Below are positions 1 to 11,200 of a DNA stretch of 29,436 bases, in pieces. The stretch is from NCBI GenBank assembly GCA_033064195.1, contig JARBJD010000605.1:1-29436 (forward strand), in the 5' to 3' direction. The notes under the pieces are model-generated. The model was not told the origin of the DNA, ran no database searches, and saw only the letters and a list, made by a program, of their open reading frames with translations. Position 1 is the stretch's first letter; each line of letters begins with the position of its first letter. This DNA is from Blattamonas nauphoetae. Lineage: Eukaryota > Preaxostyla > Oxymonadida. A program made the translations under genes and the position numbers.

Positions 1-413
1 TTTTTGCTTGTTGTTCATTGATTTGTCGGTTTAGCAATGGCCAGTAGAACAGTCAGCAAGTCTTCAATCCCTCTCACACTTCTCTTGTCTGTCCTTCTTT
101 CTCTCACTCCTTCTCAGAGATGAACCATCGTCACCATTTCAGTTCTGTTGGAGTTTTGACTCGAATTGTGCGAGTGAGTTCGGATGCTGTTCGGATGGTG
201 TTGGTGTGGCGTGGAGTGTTGGATATTGTGATTCTCTCAATCTCTTCCTCATTCTTTTGGAGGACTACGAAAATGGAGTGGCTCTGATTGGGACTCTGCT
301 CGGGACAATGCGACGAGTGGAACAGAGCACGCGGATATGTCGCTTCAACTTCGTCCTTTTCTGACGTCGTCTCTGTCCATCCAAATTGATGGAACCACGC
401 CTCCCAGCATCTG
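1..413 (+). pseudogene. Decayed 3' fragment of a helical-repeat gene, paralogous to the next gene
   Basis: No single frame is open, but pieces in different frames match the C-terminal part of the protein at 1454-4222. A stretch around 170-200 reads RVSSDAVRMVL, against SVASDDVRMEL in the intact gene. A stretch around 258-320 reads LEDYENGVALIGTLLGTMRR, against LDDYEKAVSVIGILLATIRR. The end near 365-413 reads SLSIQIDGTTPPSI before a stop. The left part is cut by the window edge, so the upstream extent is unknown. It is best read as a tandem duplicate that has lost its frame in at least two places. Sequencing error could explain one break but is less likely to explain all of them. An AATAAA-like hexamer follows at about 439. 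Confidence 0.6.
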
Positions 414-1276
414 AATGATCGTTGAAAACACCTGTTGGAAATAAAGTGAGAACAGTGTTTAAAATCCTGATTTCCATCTCACTGCTTGGTTTTGGTCACA
501 AGAACGAGATACAGATGAAGAAATCCTCAGATCGTTGGTGGAAGAGCATCCCTCTGAGTTTCACCATCAATCAGAACCTCACACAATTTTGACAGGAGAA
601 AGAAAAGTTTCAACAATTTATGTGACAAAATGATGCTTCTTCGTGATCTAAGCTGATCAAACCACATTTTGTTATTCAGCTGTCTTCGGACTGAACACTG
701 TTCTTTGAGATCTTTTTCCTCCAATACTCGTCAAAGAACTCATAGAATCGGTCACTCTTTTCACACCTAAGTCATCCCTCATTGGATTATATCGTGAATC
801 GTCATTCGTCAGGGTTTAAGAAGCGTAAATTTGTATGGTCTTCACTATCCACTCTTGATTCATCATTTCTACATTTTTCATCTTTTTCCGTTTTTCTCCT
901 TTCTCGCTGTGATTTTCACAAAGATTTCAACACGTCTCCACATCTCTAAACTGAATGAGTGACCGGACTTCTCTTCCTATCCATCCGTTAATTCTATCTC
1001 CACAGAATTTCACAAAAGTGATTTTGTCAATATTGCACATTCTCAGGAGATTTGGATCGAATCTCTCGAATCACACATCCAGCGGTGTAAAGGCGGGAAT
1101 GAACCTATTTCTTGGACAGTATGTTGTTCTCCTCATTTTACAACTTCCTGCAGAGATTGATGGAATGGTTTGTTGAAGCGGTGATAGCCGCAGCACTGTT
1201 CCGAAAAGAACACCCTCTGCACCGCCTCTGACAAATGATAACATCCAAATTGACTCATCCTCCACAATATTGATCG
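414..1276. other. Spacer and probable 5' region of the helical-repeat gene
   Basis: No convincing long coding frame is seen. The last 90 bases (about 1185-1276) have an open frame reading STVPKRTPSAPPLTND. This joins in phase to the downstream coding frame if 1277-1310 is removed as an intron, so part of this stretch is probably an upstream exon. I could not find its start codon: in-frame stops lie just upstream, so another splice junction would be needed. The stretch 414-950 shows nothing recognisable. Confidence 0.4.
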
Positions 1277-1453
1277 GTCTCATCTTTATTCTATTTCTTT
1301 ATCTGAACAGCTTTTCCTCCTCGCCACACCAACCATCGATTTCTGGTTCTCTCTTCCGACATCCCCACACTCTGCACCTTCTTTCTGCACATTCATCGAA
1401 CACTCAAACAACACAAACGATTAATCCTCCCTCTTGACCCAGAACAGAAAGAT

Positions 1454-4222
1454 ATGGTCTTCACGCGCATCATGGTTACCCTCATCAAACATTTCGTGGC
1501 TTCTGGGGATCTCGTTCTCCCAAATTCGTCTCCAACCGATCATTCGCAGTATTTTGTGAAATGTTTTCGTGGCCTTAGTTGGACTAACCTTCCATTTTCC
1601 GATCCCTTTCACCCCCACACTCTCGCCATGCTATTCACACGATTTGTTCTTCATCATGACAATCGCAGCGATTTCGTTCTGACAGACCACTCATTCCTGC
1701 GCGGATACGATGTTGATCATTCGGAACACTTTTTGGATGCTGTGAAGAGGATCAAAGAATCAACATCGATGGAAACAGTTCGCAGTCTGTATTCTGACTG
1801 GAAAGAATGGGTGAAAATGATGGAGATCATCGAAAAAGATGCCACAAAGGGGTTTGTACTTGTTTTTGTTCATTACTCGCTTCAGAACGATTTTTCCTTC
1901 ATCCGATCAGCTTGTTTTAGGTCCACTCTCCTCTCACTCCAATCGAAACATACAAACAGAGCCACTTCATCTCAAACCGATGAGAATCATGAAACAGAGT
2001 CACTCTCCACACAACCATCACTCCCGTCCAGCCTTCACTCTTCTCTTGATCACCTCACCTCCTCGACGGGCAGTTCAGATCACTCCTCCACCATCTCCAC
2101 CCAAACATCACTCCCAAGTTCTCAATTGTCTTCCGATTCCCCAATTCTCACTTCTGAACACTTGATGTTCACAACAGAATTTGTCGGACATCAATCTCAG
2201 CGATTTCTGACAGTAATTCATCATCTCCTCACACCACCTCCTCTCACTTCCTTCCCGTGGGATAACCGTCAATCATTCCAATCAAACTCGTTTTATGATA
2301 CTTGCACAGCACCCGACACATCACTTGTCGATCAAATCGATAAGTTTGATTGCTCGTTATTTGACGAAACAGACGATGAGAAGCTGGTGGCATCACTTCA
2401 TCGATGTCGTCATACTGTCAAGGCGACCCAATCCACAAAATGCATTGTTGACATCCCCACTTTCCGGACCCTCCTCATCTCTGGTCTCCACTCCTCCACT
2501 TCTCACATCAGCTTCGAATGTGGACTTCTCTTCTTCACTCTCGCTGACCTCCTTCCTACTGTTGACGATCCTCGTGACAGCGCATTCCAGAGTCTCCGCA
2601 GTGCTTTTCGAGATGGGACGCTTTTGGAGAAGCTGGCACTGTTGGACTTGTGGGTGAGATTTTTAGATCTCAAGATAGAGGTGGACATGTTCAGATGATG
2701 ATTGAGTCTGATTTCGATTTCGAAGGGTTTCTGGATGCAGATCTGAGAGACACATCTCTCATCAACTCATCTTGTTACTTCGTCGTATTCTTCTTCGTTA
2801 GTGACCAGGTTTCGATGTCGCAACGATGGAAATTGGACTTCCTTCTGAAGTTTGAGAAGAGGCATCGGATGATGTCGCGTCTCTTCCGCAATTCCAACCT
2901 GCTGTCAAGACAGGAACAATCCGGACATAATCTTCGGACACTCTCAATAACTCTCGGCTCGCTCTTGTCAATCTTTCGTGGCTGTGATTTTCCTTCAACA
3001 CTGACAGAACTCATCGCAGCTGATGAAGACCCAAATTCATACACACTCTCGAACAGTGTGTATCCAGCATTCTTTCTCAACCACACCTCCATCGCCCCCA
3101 ATCATCGACACTCATTCTTCCCGATGGATCTGATGTTTGAGAGGTTCTTCCGCTTCAATCCAAACGCGCTTCTTGAAGGATGGTCTGATCTGTCTCTTTG
3201 CACTCCAAGACAGTTCCTCCATGCCCCGTACGTTGGTCTCCACTCCCTCCTTCTTCGATGTCCCGAACTCACCCTCAATCAACAGATGCTTCCTCATCTA
3301 CTCGGCTCTTTCATCACATCTAAAGATCAGGACACAATCCAAAATGATATTTTGACTCTCTTCCAGTTTTACCCACCTCCTCGTCTCTTCGACACTCTGT
3401 TCTCCTCTCCGCACCTCGTCAGAGCAACAGTAGATTTATGGGTTCTGTTTCTCGCTCTTTTCAGCGAGTTGGGTGCCTTCACTGCTCCTTTCGGTGCTTG
3501 TTCATTTCTCGCCAAACTGTTCAAGATGTTGATTCCGTTCGATTGGAAGATGGAACAAGTCAAACTGGACTTGCTGAACCTCGTTGGAGATGTTGTTGTG
3601 TTTCTTCACTGGCTCAGTTTTCCTGCTCACTTCGACTCTCCACTCCTCTGCCATCTTCCTTCTCTGGCTGGTGCTCAGCGAGGCGTCCTCCAAACACTCT
3701 CCTCTCACTCTGGCATCCCCTCTCTCGTCCCTCAAGCCGAAATTGAATCCTACTGGCACCTCTTCAGACTGTTGGCATCTGAAAGGCAATCTTTCAACGA
3801 TGAAGTCCGCGTTCTATCTTTTGCCGTTCGTCATTCGGCATCTGAAGGTCTGTCCCTGCTCTTTTCATCTTTTCACAGATTCTCATTGTTACCCATTCAT
3901 TCCCATCGTCGTGAAAACTGTCACAGAAGACCTTCTGTTTGTTCTCTCTTCTCGTTCTCATCATCTTCTCAGTCTACCGATTCCATCATTCGTGTCGATT
4001 GCCTTCGAGTTCTTCCTTCGATTCGTCAGTGTCGCCTCTGATGATGTTCGGATGGAGTTGGTAACGCAAGGGCTGTTGGATCATATCTTCTTCGCTGTCT
4101 CGAATTCATCATTCTTGGATGACTACGAGAAAGCCGTTTCAGTGATTGGAATTCTTCTCGCCACAATCCGACGAGCCAATCAAACAAACGCAATGAGAGA
4201 GTTTGACTTCTATCAGCCATGA
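1454..4222 (+). CDS. Oxymonad helical-repeat (HEAT/ARM-like) protein, spliced
   Basis: Leucine-rich helical protein of a family I recall only from oxymonads. Its function is unknown and no catalytic motif is seen. The in-frame stretch 1852-1920 is probably a 69-base intron (starts GTTTGT, ends TTGTTTTAG). A 31-base intron at 3848-3878 (GTCTGT...TTTTCACAG) moves the frame exactly to the C-terminal exon and joins SASE to DSHCYPF. Between 2654 and 2694 the frame also moves. This is either a 41-base GTGAG...CAG intron or a one-base loss near 2694. With these removed the protein is about 875 residues. The ATG at 1454 is only the first in-frame Met. The frame is open back to an acceptor at 1309-1310, so the true start is probably upstream. 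A Ser/Thr-rich, low-complexity linker lies near residues 160-230. The C-terminal helices match the fragment at 1-413. The TGA at 4220-4222 may be premature. Confidence 0.65.
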
Positions 4223-4564
4223 CGTGGATTCCCATCCGAAACAGCTGGCAGAGGGGGATTATTGATGCAGAGATTGGAACGAGAAGGACTCAGAGATGGA
4301 CTCGAACTTACACAGCTTCCCCAGAAGTCAACAAGACTGGGAGAGGACACAACCCATTTGGAAGAGGCCACTCGTTCCACCTACTGTGGCGTTGATGTCA
4401 TTTCTCGATTCACTCAACTGTCTCTTCATTCTGCTCACGTTCTGCAAAAGCGGAAAAATCACAAATCTCGCTCTGAATAATCAGAATAAAACGAATCGCT
4501 AATTTCGTGAAATGAAACCAATTGAAAACGAACTCCATGAGTCTTCAAAAGAGTCTGCTCATCT
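4223..4564 (+). other. 3' region with possible former C-terminal coding, then convergent spacer
   Basis: After the TGA at 4220-4222 the same frame stays open to a TAA at 4478-4480. It encodes LLMQRLEREGLRDGLELTQ, which resembles the C-terminal helix seen in related oxymonad proteins. The gene at 4565-5638 has a similar end (QIVEKLCQEGLLDEAELHF). An AATAAA hexamer at 4485-4490 directly follows the TAA. The remaining bases to 4564 separate two convergent genes and show nothing else. Confidence 0.45.
4485..4490 (+). promoter_or_regulatory. Candidate polyadenylation signal AATAAA
   Basis: A canonical hexamer lies 5 bases after the TAA that closes the extended reading frame of the plus-strand helical-repeat gene. 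Whether this organism uses AATAAA is not shown by the window. Confidence 0.3.
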
Positions 4565-5638
4565 TCAATACGAGAGATTCCCACCCAACGTGTGAATCAA
4601 GAGCCTTCCAAAGTAGACATCACGGCCTTCGTAGCATTCAAACCCGGTTTTATCAAAATGAAGCTCCGCTTCGTCCAAAAGTCCTTCTTGGCACAGTTTT
4701 TCCACAATCTGTTTACGTCGCCTCTGATAATCGAGATTTTTTCTCAAATTTGGATCTCTTCCAACCATCACACCCCGAAGAAGGTCGATATTCCTGTTGT
4801 GTGACTCGAAGAAAGCGAGGCAGTCGGTACATGTCAGTGGAAGAGACAAAGGGAGTGCAGATTGTGTCATCTGTTCCAGTTCCAGAGAGTATCTGTACAA
4901 ATTCGCGAGAAGGTCCGAAAAAAACCAGGCACGTTGAGAATTCTCGATTCGGCGTCGATTCCGGCAGACAAATTCGAGAAAGGGCTTGACTGGATGAAGA
5001 AAGTTGTCAATGAATGTTCTCCGAACTGTGTCGATCGAGACAATCTCTTCTTGACAGATGGCTTTGATCAGGTTTGGATGTGATATGTACAGGAACACTG
5101 AGACGATATGCATCAACATCAGTTCAGATTGTGTTGATAGATGCAGATCACGTGTGTAGAAGGCTTTTGGGAGGAGTGCGAAGAATCCTGTTGATTGAAA
5201 CTTGAAGTGAGTCGAAACAGTGTTACTACATATAACTGTATGCAGAAATGAGAGAGTGGCCTGAAAAAGAGTTTCGTCGGGATATGTGAGGAGTAACACG
5301 AGAGATTCCGTAAAACCAGCGTACGAATGGTCTTGTTTTGGAACAAGCGCACAAAGCAACTTGACCCCAGTGAACAATCGGTGGGTACGATGTGTGAGCG
5401 TCTCGAGAAGAGTGCATGCCTGTCTGATGGCTTGGTTATCGAGATATTTTCCTTCTTTCAGGAAGTAAATCAGTGAGATGAAAAGAGGAGAGAATTCTTC
5501 GATTGTATTGATGAAACTTGGATCCATTTTCAGGAATAAAAGTGGAACAACATCCTGATCCACTGGGGGTGAATAAGAATAATCAATTGTCGTTTTATTT
5601 GTGACGGTACGTGTTTTCATGAAGATCAGACCCTTCAT
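4565..5638 (-). CDS. Oxymonad HEAT/ARM-like helical protein, single exon
   Basis: An uninterrupted 357-residue frame rich in Leu, Phe and amphipathic helices. Landmarks are SPLFISLIYFLKEGKYLDN near residue 48, FLHPVKPFLEFVCRNRR in the middle, CLAFFESHNRNIDLLRGV near 275 and a C-terminal LIHTLGGNLSY. This order (SL..., KPFL, CLAFFE, a charged helix, then a short LG-N tail) is what I remember from a large family of uncharacterised Blattamonas proteins. Helical repeats usually mean protein binding, but no partner can be inferred. Two Met codons at 5638 and 5620 are possible starts. A later Met at 5527 falls inside the conserved N-terminal block and is less likely. It ends with TGA and is convergent with the plus-strand gene to its left. 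No intron is needed. Confidence 0.75.
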   Translation of the reverse strand: MKGLIFMKTRTVTNKTTIDYSYSPPVDQDVVPLLFLKMDPSFINTIEEFSPLFISLIYFLKEGKYLDNQAIRQACTLLETLTHRTHRLFTGVKLLCALVPKQDHSYAGFTESLVLLLTYPDETLFQATLSFLHTVICSNTVSTHFKFQSTGFFALLPKAFYTRDLHLSTQSELMLMHIVSVFLYISHPNLIKAICQEEIVSIDTVRRTFIDNFLHPVKPFLEFVCRNRRRIENSQRAWFFSDLLANLYRYSLELEQMTQSALPLSLPLTCTDCLAFFESHNRNIDLLRGVMVGRDPNLRKNLDYQRRRKQIVEKLCQEGLLDEAELHFDKTGFECYEGRDVYFGRLLIHTLGGNLSY

Positions 5639-5865
5639 TCATAGTTACGACTCGACTTTCAAAAAAAGCAATAAATAACAGAACTCTGTTGAAGGGGTGT
5701 CTTTTAGGTTGTTCCGACACACCACACCCTACTGATACCAATGATTAAAGAAAGTGGTAAAAAAAAGAACGGGCAGGGGTTTGAATGCCAGTCCACAGCT
5801 TAATAGGCGGGTGGGTGAGTCGATAGCTTACAAGTTTGGTGGGGTGAGAATTATTGCGGTTCAGA
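5639..5865. other. Spacer between two minus-strand genes
   Basis: No gene is seen in these 227 bases. A run of A residues near 5757-5766 and a tRNA B-box-like string on the minus strand were examined and rejected as an RNA gene. Confidence 0.4.
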
Positions 5866-7973
5866 TTATTCATTTGAGGTGTCCTGCGCCTCCATCTCGT
5901 GTCCCATCCCTTCATTTCCAGATGGAGCTGAATCATCCGTTACTTTCTTTGCCTCCTTTTTCTTGTTAACGACAACCACAACCACGATGATGATGACGAC
6001 AGCAGCGACAATCACCACAGAGCCCACAATTATTACGACCAGCGCCCAAATCGGCAATTTCGGACCTTCTGGATCGTCTCCTGGTTCTTCAGTTTCTTCT
6101 TTGGTACGAGGATCTGGTCCTTCCTTCGCGACTGTCGCTGATTCGTCCTCGAATGCAGGAATCTCTTCGTTTCCTTCACCAGAATATCCTGATGTCGTCA
6201 CTCCAACAATGAACTTATCTGTGTTGCTGTGCAGGTTCGTGATCTTCGACGGATCCAGTCTGCCATCCTTCAAGTCCGACGCGTCAATCGAAAACAGAAT
6301 GTCCAGATGGTCGAAATCTCCACTGTCATCGTGCTCAATGTAGCAATTCTTCACTTCATAGCTCTTCTCGCTGTTCCTAACTTCAAACCTTGGAATAGAT
6401 TCTTTGAAATTGAACGACAGTTGGATTAATAATCCATTTGGGAGAGTAGGTGCTCGACAGTTCGACAAGAGCACGTCTTCCATGTACAGCTTGTTCGTCC
6501 AGATGACTCCTGCTCCACTCGACTTGGTTGATTCACAGCCTTCAAAAGAAACTTGCTTCATCGTCAGACTGTCACACGAGAAAATCGATCCAAAACGGAG
6601 TCCTTTGCAGTTCCGAAATGTCGTCTTGTCGCAAACAGTGACAGGTCCAGGATGATAGACGAAACAGCAGCCCATCATATGGGTGTCAATTTGCCCGTGG
6701 GCTTTTTCAGTGGTGCAATTCTCGAACAAACAGTTCTTGATGACGACTTCACGATCCACATTCTGATTCTCGGATCCACCCATCACATAGAGCTCCTGGT
6801 AACATGGTAGGCAATCCTTGAAAACAAGATTGTTTAATTCGAGAGAGGCTTTTCGTAGTTGATTTGAACGGTGCAAATACCACCTCCACATTCCACAACG
6901 CTGCAATCTTTGACAAGAACATGAGGAATGTTGTCATCGTCCTCGACAGAAGGAATGAAGATCCGGAACGCTCCTACACCCATGTCATCCAGACTTCCAC
7001 TTCCGCAGCGGGTGAAGGTGCACGATTGAACGGTGACGTCGACGAGGGACGCAATATAGATATTGAGGGCAAAACTGCTCGATTTTCCATAACCAATGTC
7101 CGCAAAGTGGCAATCCTCCATGATCGCAGGGAGGGTGACTTGGCAGATGTATTCGACTGAGTGATCTGAGTTGGATAAAGCAAGATCTCGCCGTGTATAG
7201 GAGTAGCGAAGATGAAGATGGCTCAATTTGAACGGCTTTCCCGAAATCGGGGCATCTGTGATTGACCCGTAAAGGTCATCGGTCACGTTCCAGAAGGACG
7301 ACGAGCCAAGGTTCATCTGGTGTCTCGCGGCAGGGAAATCCATGCAGAATTGATGGATGTCAACAGGTTCTGTGTTTTCTGGTCCATGAGAGAGAGGGGA
7401 GGGCAGAATCACATGGTCGACATTCGAGAATTTGGACGATGTGATTGAAGCTGTGTATGACGAACATCCAAAGATTGGTGATGCCCCAACTGTCACTGAG
7501 TCCATAGTGCACCCACACACCGTCAGATGGCAGGAGCGAGTCGGGGAGAGGACCATTTCAGGAAGAAGTGACGGGCCTGTCAAGGAAATCCATGTAAGAA
7601 CAATATCTCCTCCATTTGAAAGAAACGGCGACATGTCGCTCCCAATGTCCAGTGTGCAGCTCGATATCGAGATGAACGAGTTCTTCTCCATTTCAGCGAT
7701 GCGATAGTCTCCATCAACACAAATGTCCACTTTTCCAACAAATAATGTGGAGTTTATCACATCAAACAGGGTTCGCATTTCTCCCAAAATCCCCCTGATG
7801 CTTGATGATGATGGGGTTCTCAAGGAGATCCATCGATCCATGATTTTCGAATTGCGAGAGAAATAGTCGTCTTGCAGCAGAACAACTTCAGTATCCGAGT
7901 TCGAGCCAGAACGGATAACATTGGAGATATCAACCAGAGAATACAGGGTTGAGAATAATATAGCAAACAGCAT
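5866..7973 (-). CDS. Type I membrane protein with beta-helix ectodomain, one frame break
   Basis: The start at 7973 gives a clear signal peptide (MLFAILFSTLYSLVDISN). About 600 residues of Ser/Cys-rich beta-helix rungs follow, with recurring patterns such as VTVQSCTFTRCGSG, VKDCSVVECGGGI and LNNLVFKDC, typical of right-handed pectin-lyase-like folds. An acidic Pro/Glu linker precedes one transmembrane helix (LPIWALVVIIVGSVVIVAAV, then a run of Ile/Val), and a short basic tail KKKEAKK leads to the TAA at 5866-5868. The tail has no kinase domain. The frame shifts once near 6850, in GAAAAGCC on the coding strand. One extra A would read INYEKASLELNNLVF without a break, so a homopolymer error or real single-base loss is likely. 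A 32- or 35-base GT-AG intron is the alternative. No enzyme active site is evident, and surface adhesion or sensing is inference. Confidence 0.8.
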
Positions 7974-8283
7974 GGAATAACTGAAACGACTTGATGATCA
8001 TGCCCATAGAATCCCCGCCTGCAAGACAACGACTATCAACAGTATTTCATTCCATTTTTCGGATCGAATTGACAGTAAAAGGTAGATCTGTCAATTGATC
8101 CAAATTCTGAATACATTTTTGTGTTTTCCGCAACAAGGAATGGTTTGATCAACATGAAGATGAGTAGAAAGATTGTAAATAGTTGTTTTCGAAACAAAAA
8201 ATGGAGAAAATAACCATTTACTCCGAAGAAAACGAAATAAACTGATGGAACACAACCAAAAATCTATCCTAGAAGACGATCAC
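7974..8283. other. AT-rich spacer between minus-strand genes
   Basis: These 310 bases lie between the start of the beta-helix gene to the left and the stop of the PDK1-like gene to the right. They are AT-rich with several A/T runs. No coding frame, RNA gene or clear promoter element is seen. Confidence 0.4.
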
Positions 8284-11200
8284 CTAAATCGTCGAACTCG
8301 CTGCGGTAAGTTGGTTGGAAAACAAAGACTGCATCAAAACAGCCGAAAGATCTCTTTCGACATCCGCAACTGTGCTTCGGATCGTCTTGGCCCACGTGTC
8401 CGCCGATACACGACGCGAAAGGACTTTGGTCTTCTGCTCGGCGTGGGCACCACGTCCGGAAAACAGCGGTGTCTGTGGATTAACGCCTAAGGTCAGATCG
8501 AAGGTCGGACCGCTAAGAGCGAGCTTATTAGGGGCGTCTATCACTTCCATGGTCGAGTTCCACCAAACACCAACAGACCGGAGCCATTCGTTCGGATCGA
8601 CGAATATAATCTCACAGCGAGCAGTGAGAACCATAAGTTGAATGTCTGAGAGGATAGATCCATTCAGAGGCGAGGAAGAACCGGATGACGGGCCGTCTGG
8701 AACGAGGGGCATTCCGGGTGATGAATGACGAGACCGAGACCAAACTTTGCTCGGTCGCCGTTTGTGTCCAGGTACAAGCGTGCGGGTGATTTTGTTTTGA
8801 CTACAATGAAGAATCGAGACGAGAGAACATTCCACGATGCGTGCAGTGCTCCCGATGAGAGTAGAGAGAAAAGACAGGTTCGTGTGCTGAGAAAACACTG
8901 AAAAAGGTTCATATACGTGTAAATGTGATAAAAAAGAAGGTTCTGGGGAGGATCTAAGTTGAGGACTATCCGACATGAAAAGTCCAAGTCGCCGTGTCGA
9001 AGACGGGCTATTTGCTTGCATTCCGTTTCGTTTTGTGGCTGAAAGGACTGAATTGTCACGTCCTTCGATGAGCTGAGTGTGAGAGTTAGTGAGAGGAGAT
9101 TCTTTTGAAAGTGGGAGAATGATCGGGGTGTTTGGAGCGGAAGGATTTAGGGGGTCATGATGGACACTCCTTGTTGAGCCAAAATTAGATGTGGAGTCGT
9201 CGCGACTTGACGATATGTGTTGGCTGTGGGGAGAATGGGTGTCTTTTTCGGTTTGCTTTGGTGAACTTTCCCACGACGATAAAATAGTATCTAATTGCCC
9301 AAATAGCGTCTGATCTGGTGTTCGAACAAGATGGCGGATCACTTCTTCCATTCGACGCGATTCCGTGCGGGTTTTGGACCTTGCGGAGTGGATAACCGGG
9401 GCTATGTCGTCCATTGTTGATTTTCGTCTTTTGATGTCCAGATCTGGTTTTTGGCGAGCTGACATTAGTCTGGAATCAACCGAAACTCTTTTGTTGGTTG
9501 GGTAGGGAAGATGTTGGTGGTGAGTTGACTCTGGTGTTTCTGGATGTAGCTGATACGAATCAGTGATTTCGTCAATCTCTAAAACACCATCACGTGATTC
9601 TGTGGTTTCTTCAGCTTCTGTTTCGGGATCGTCCAACGTGAAACTGAGATCCCAATCGAAAAAGAGCGGCGGAGTTTTAACGACTTCTAAAGAGTCTTGA
9701 CGAGGAACAGGGGGTGAGGTTAAGTTATGCATTCGCTGGACATTGTCTCCGAGGTCCATTAGCGTGCTTTCTTTCATATTTGGGGGTAATTTTGTTTGAT
9801 CGATGACTTCGGATTCAACTGGGACGAGACGATCAAGACTTTTCTCATCAACCTTAACTTCAAACCACTGTTTTACTGGCATTGCTTGAGTTGGCGTTAC
9901 CGGCTGCAAAAATCCATCAAAAAAGATGGAATTTTCTTGCGGGACTTGAGATGGTGAGAAATGCCCGAGACTGAACGGGGTACGCACACCCTCGCAGTTG
10001 GTTGGGAAATTGATCGGGTCAGGAGACTCTGTGCTGAAGCTTTCCGTCCCTAAATCAATTGATGGGATGTCTAATTCCTTGATCGCGATCGATGACTTTC
10101 CTGAGAGCATTGAGGATAATTGTGGGACAGTAGCGTCGGTTGTTGGTTGAGACTGTGATATTGGGTAAAGTTGAGTGGCATCTGGGACTGCGAGGAATGG
10201 TGGTGTTTGTGGACCTTGTTCCGGAGAAAATTGGACTGATTCTGATTCCTCAATTAAGGTTGCCAGTTTCGGATCGGACGTTGAGTGAACCCGTCTATGA
10301 CGCATAAACTTGGTTGAAGGGTGGTCCTGAACATGAACAGAGAATGATTTTCGTTTGGTGATTCTTGCTCGGGGATCTGGTGTAAGTGATAATGAGGGTT
10401 GAAATGTGAGCGGAAATGCACTATTTGATGGTGAAAAGGAAGCTATTTGATCCCAGTCAACATCAGAAAAGAAAGGATGGGATTTGATCTCGGCGATCGA
10501 AAGTCTGCCTTCCGGACTTGACACAAGGGTGTGTTGGATCAACGAAATCGCATCAGGTGGGAGTGTTTGAGGGATAGTCACAGTTTTGTTTTGTATTTGA
10601 AGAGATAAATGAAAAGGGGATTCGCTCTGAAAAGGTGCCTCCCCAACAAGCATATAAAACAGAAGCGCACCAAAGCCCCACGAATCAACCCTATTCACAA
10701 AGATGATACAGCACAAAATGAAGAATGAACAAGAGTGAAGGCAGACGAATAGGAAAGAGGTGTTCCTTTCAGACACTCAGGAGCGGTATACGACGTTACA
10801 GAATGAAGCCGTTGTGAAGACGGTTTTGATGGAGGGGCTAAAGAGGATTTTTTGGAAGAAGTTGGCATACATTGATAATATGTTGGTTGGAGGGAACATG
10901 ACGAACGTAATGAAGTAACGCGAACATGGCCGTCTCGGGCGATAAGAATATGAGACGGTTCGAGAGATGTGTGAATCATCCTACAGACAGAAGAAATAAG
11001 GAACGGCTTGCTGAAAATGATGGAGTTGATCAAACTGGTTGTTGTGAAGACACTCCAAAAATGCAAGAACCTCGGAGGCATATTTTTTCGTCAAATCTAG
11101 TGATAATGGAATGGTGGGGAGAGTTTTCAGGGAAAATGGACAGAAATCAGAGAGGAGGTCTGGAAAAATATGAGGAGGGTAACAAGAGATACAGAGTGAA

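Noticed and set aside
90-120. A 31-base GTCTGTCC...TTCTCAG segment in the left fragment, the same length as the intron at 3848-3878
   Set aside because: By alignment it corresponds to coding sequence (LLSVLLSLTPSQ) in the intact gene, not to the intron position, so the match is coincidence.
955-1176. Plus-strand 73-residue frame as a separate gene or first exon
   Set aside because: No family resemblance, and no GT-AG join I tried connects it in phase to the downstream gene.
4220-4222. Selenocysteine or tryptophan recoding of TGA
   Set aside because: TGA is the true stop of the genes ending at 4565 and 14012, and no selenoprotein context is seen, so a premature or ordinary stop is simpler.
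5755-5835. Possible tRNA or pol III gene on the minus strand (B-box-like ATTCAAACCC followed by a T run)
   Set aside because: No matching A box, no cloverleaf stems and no acceptor stem could be drawn.
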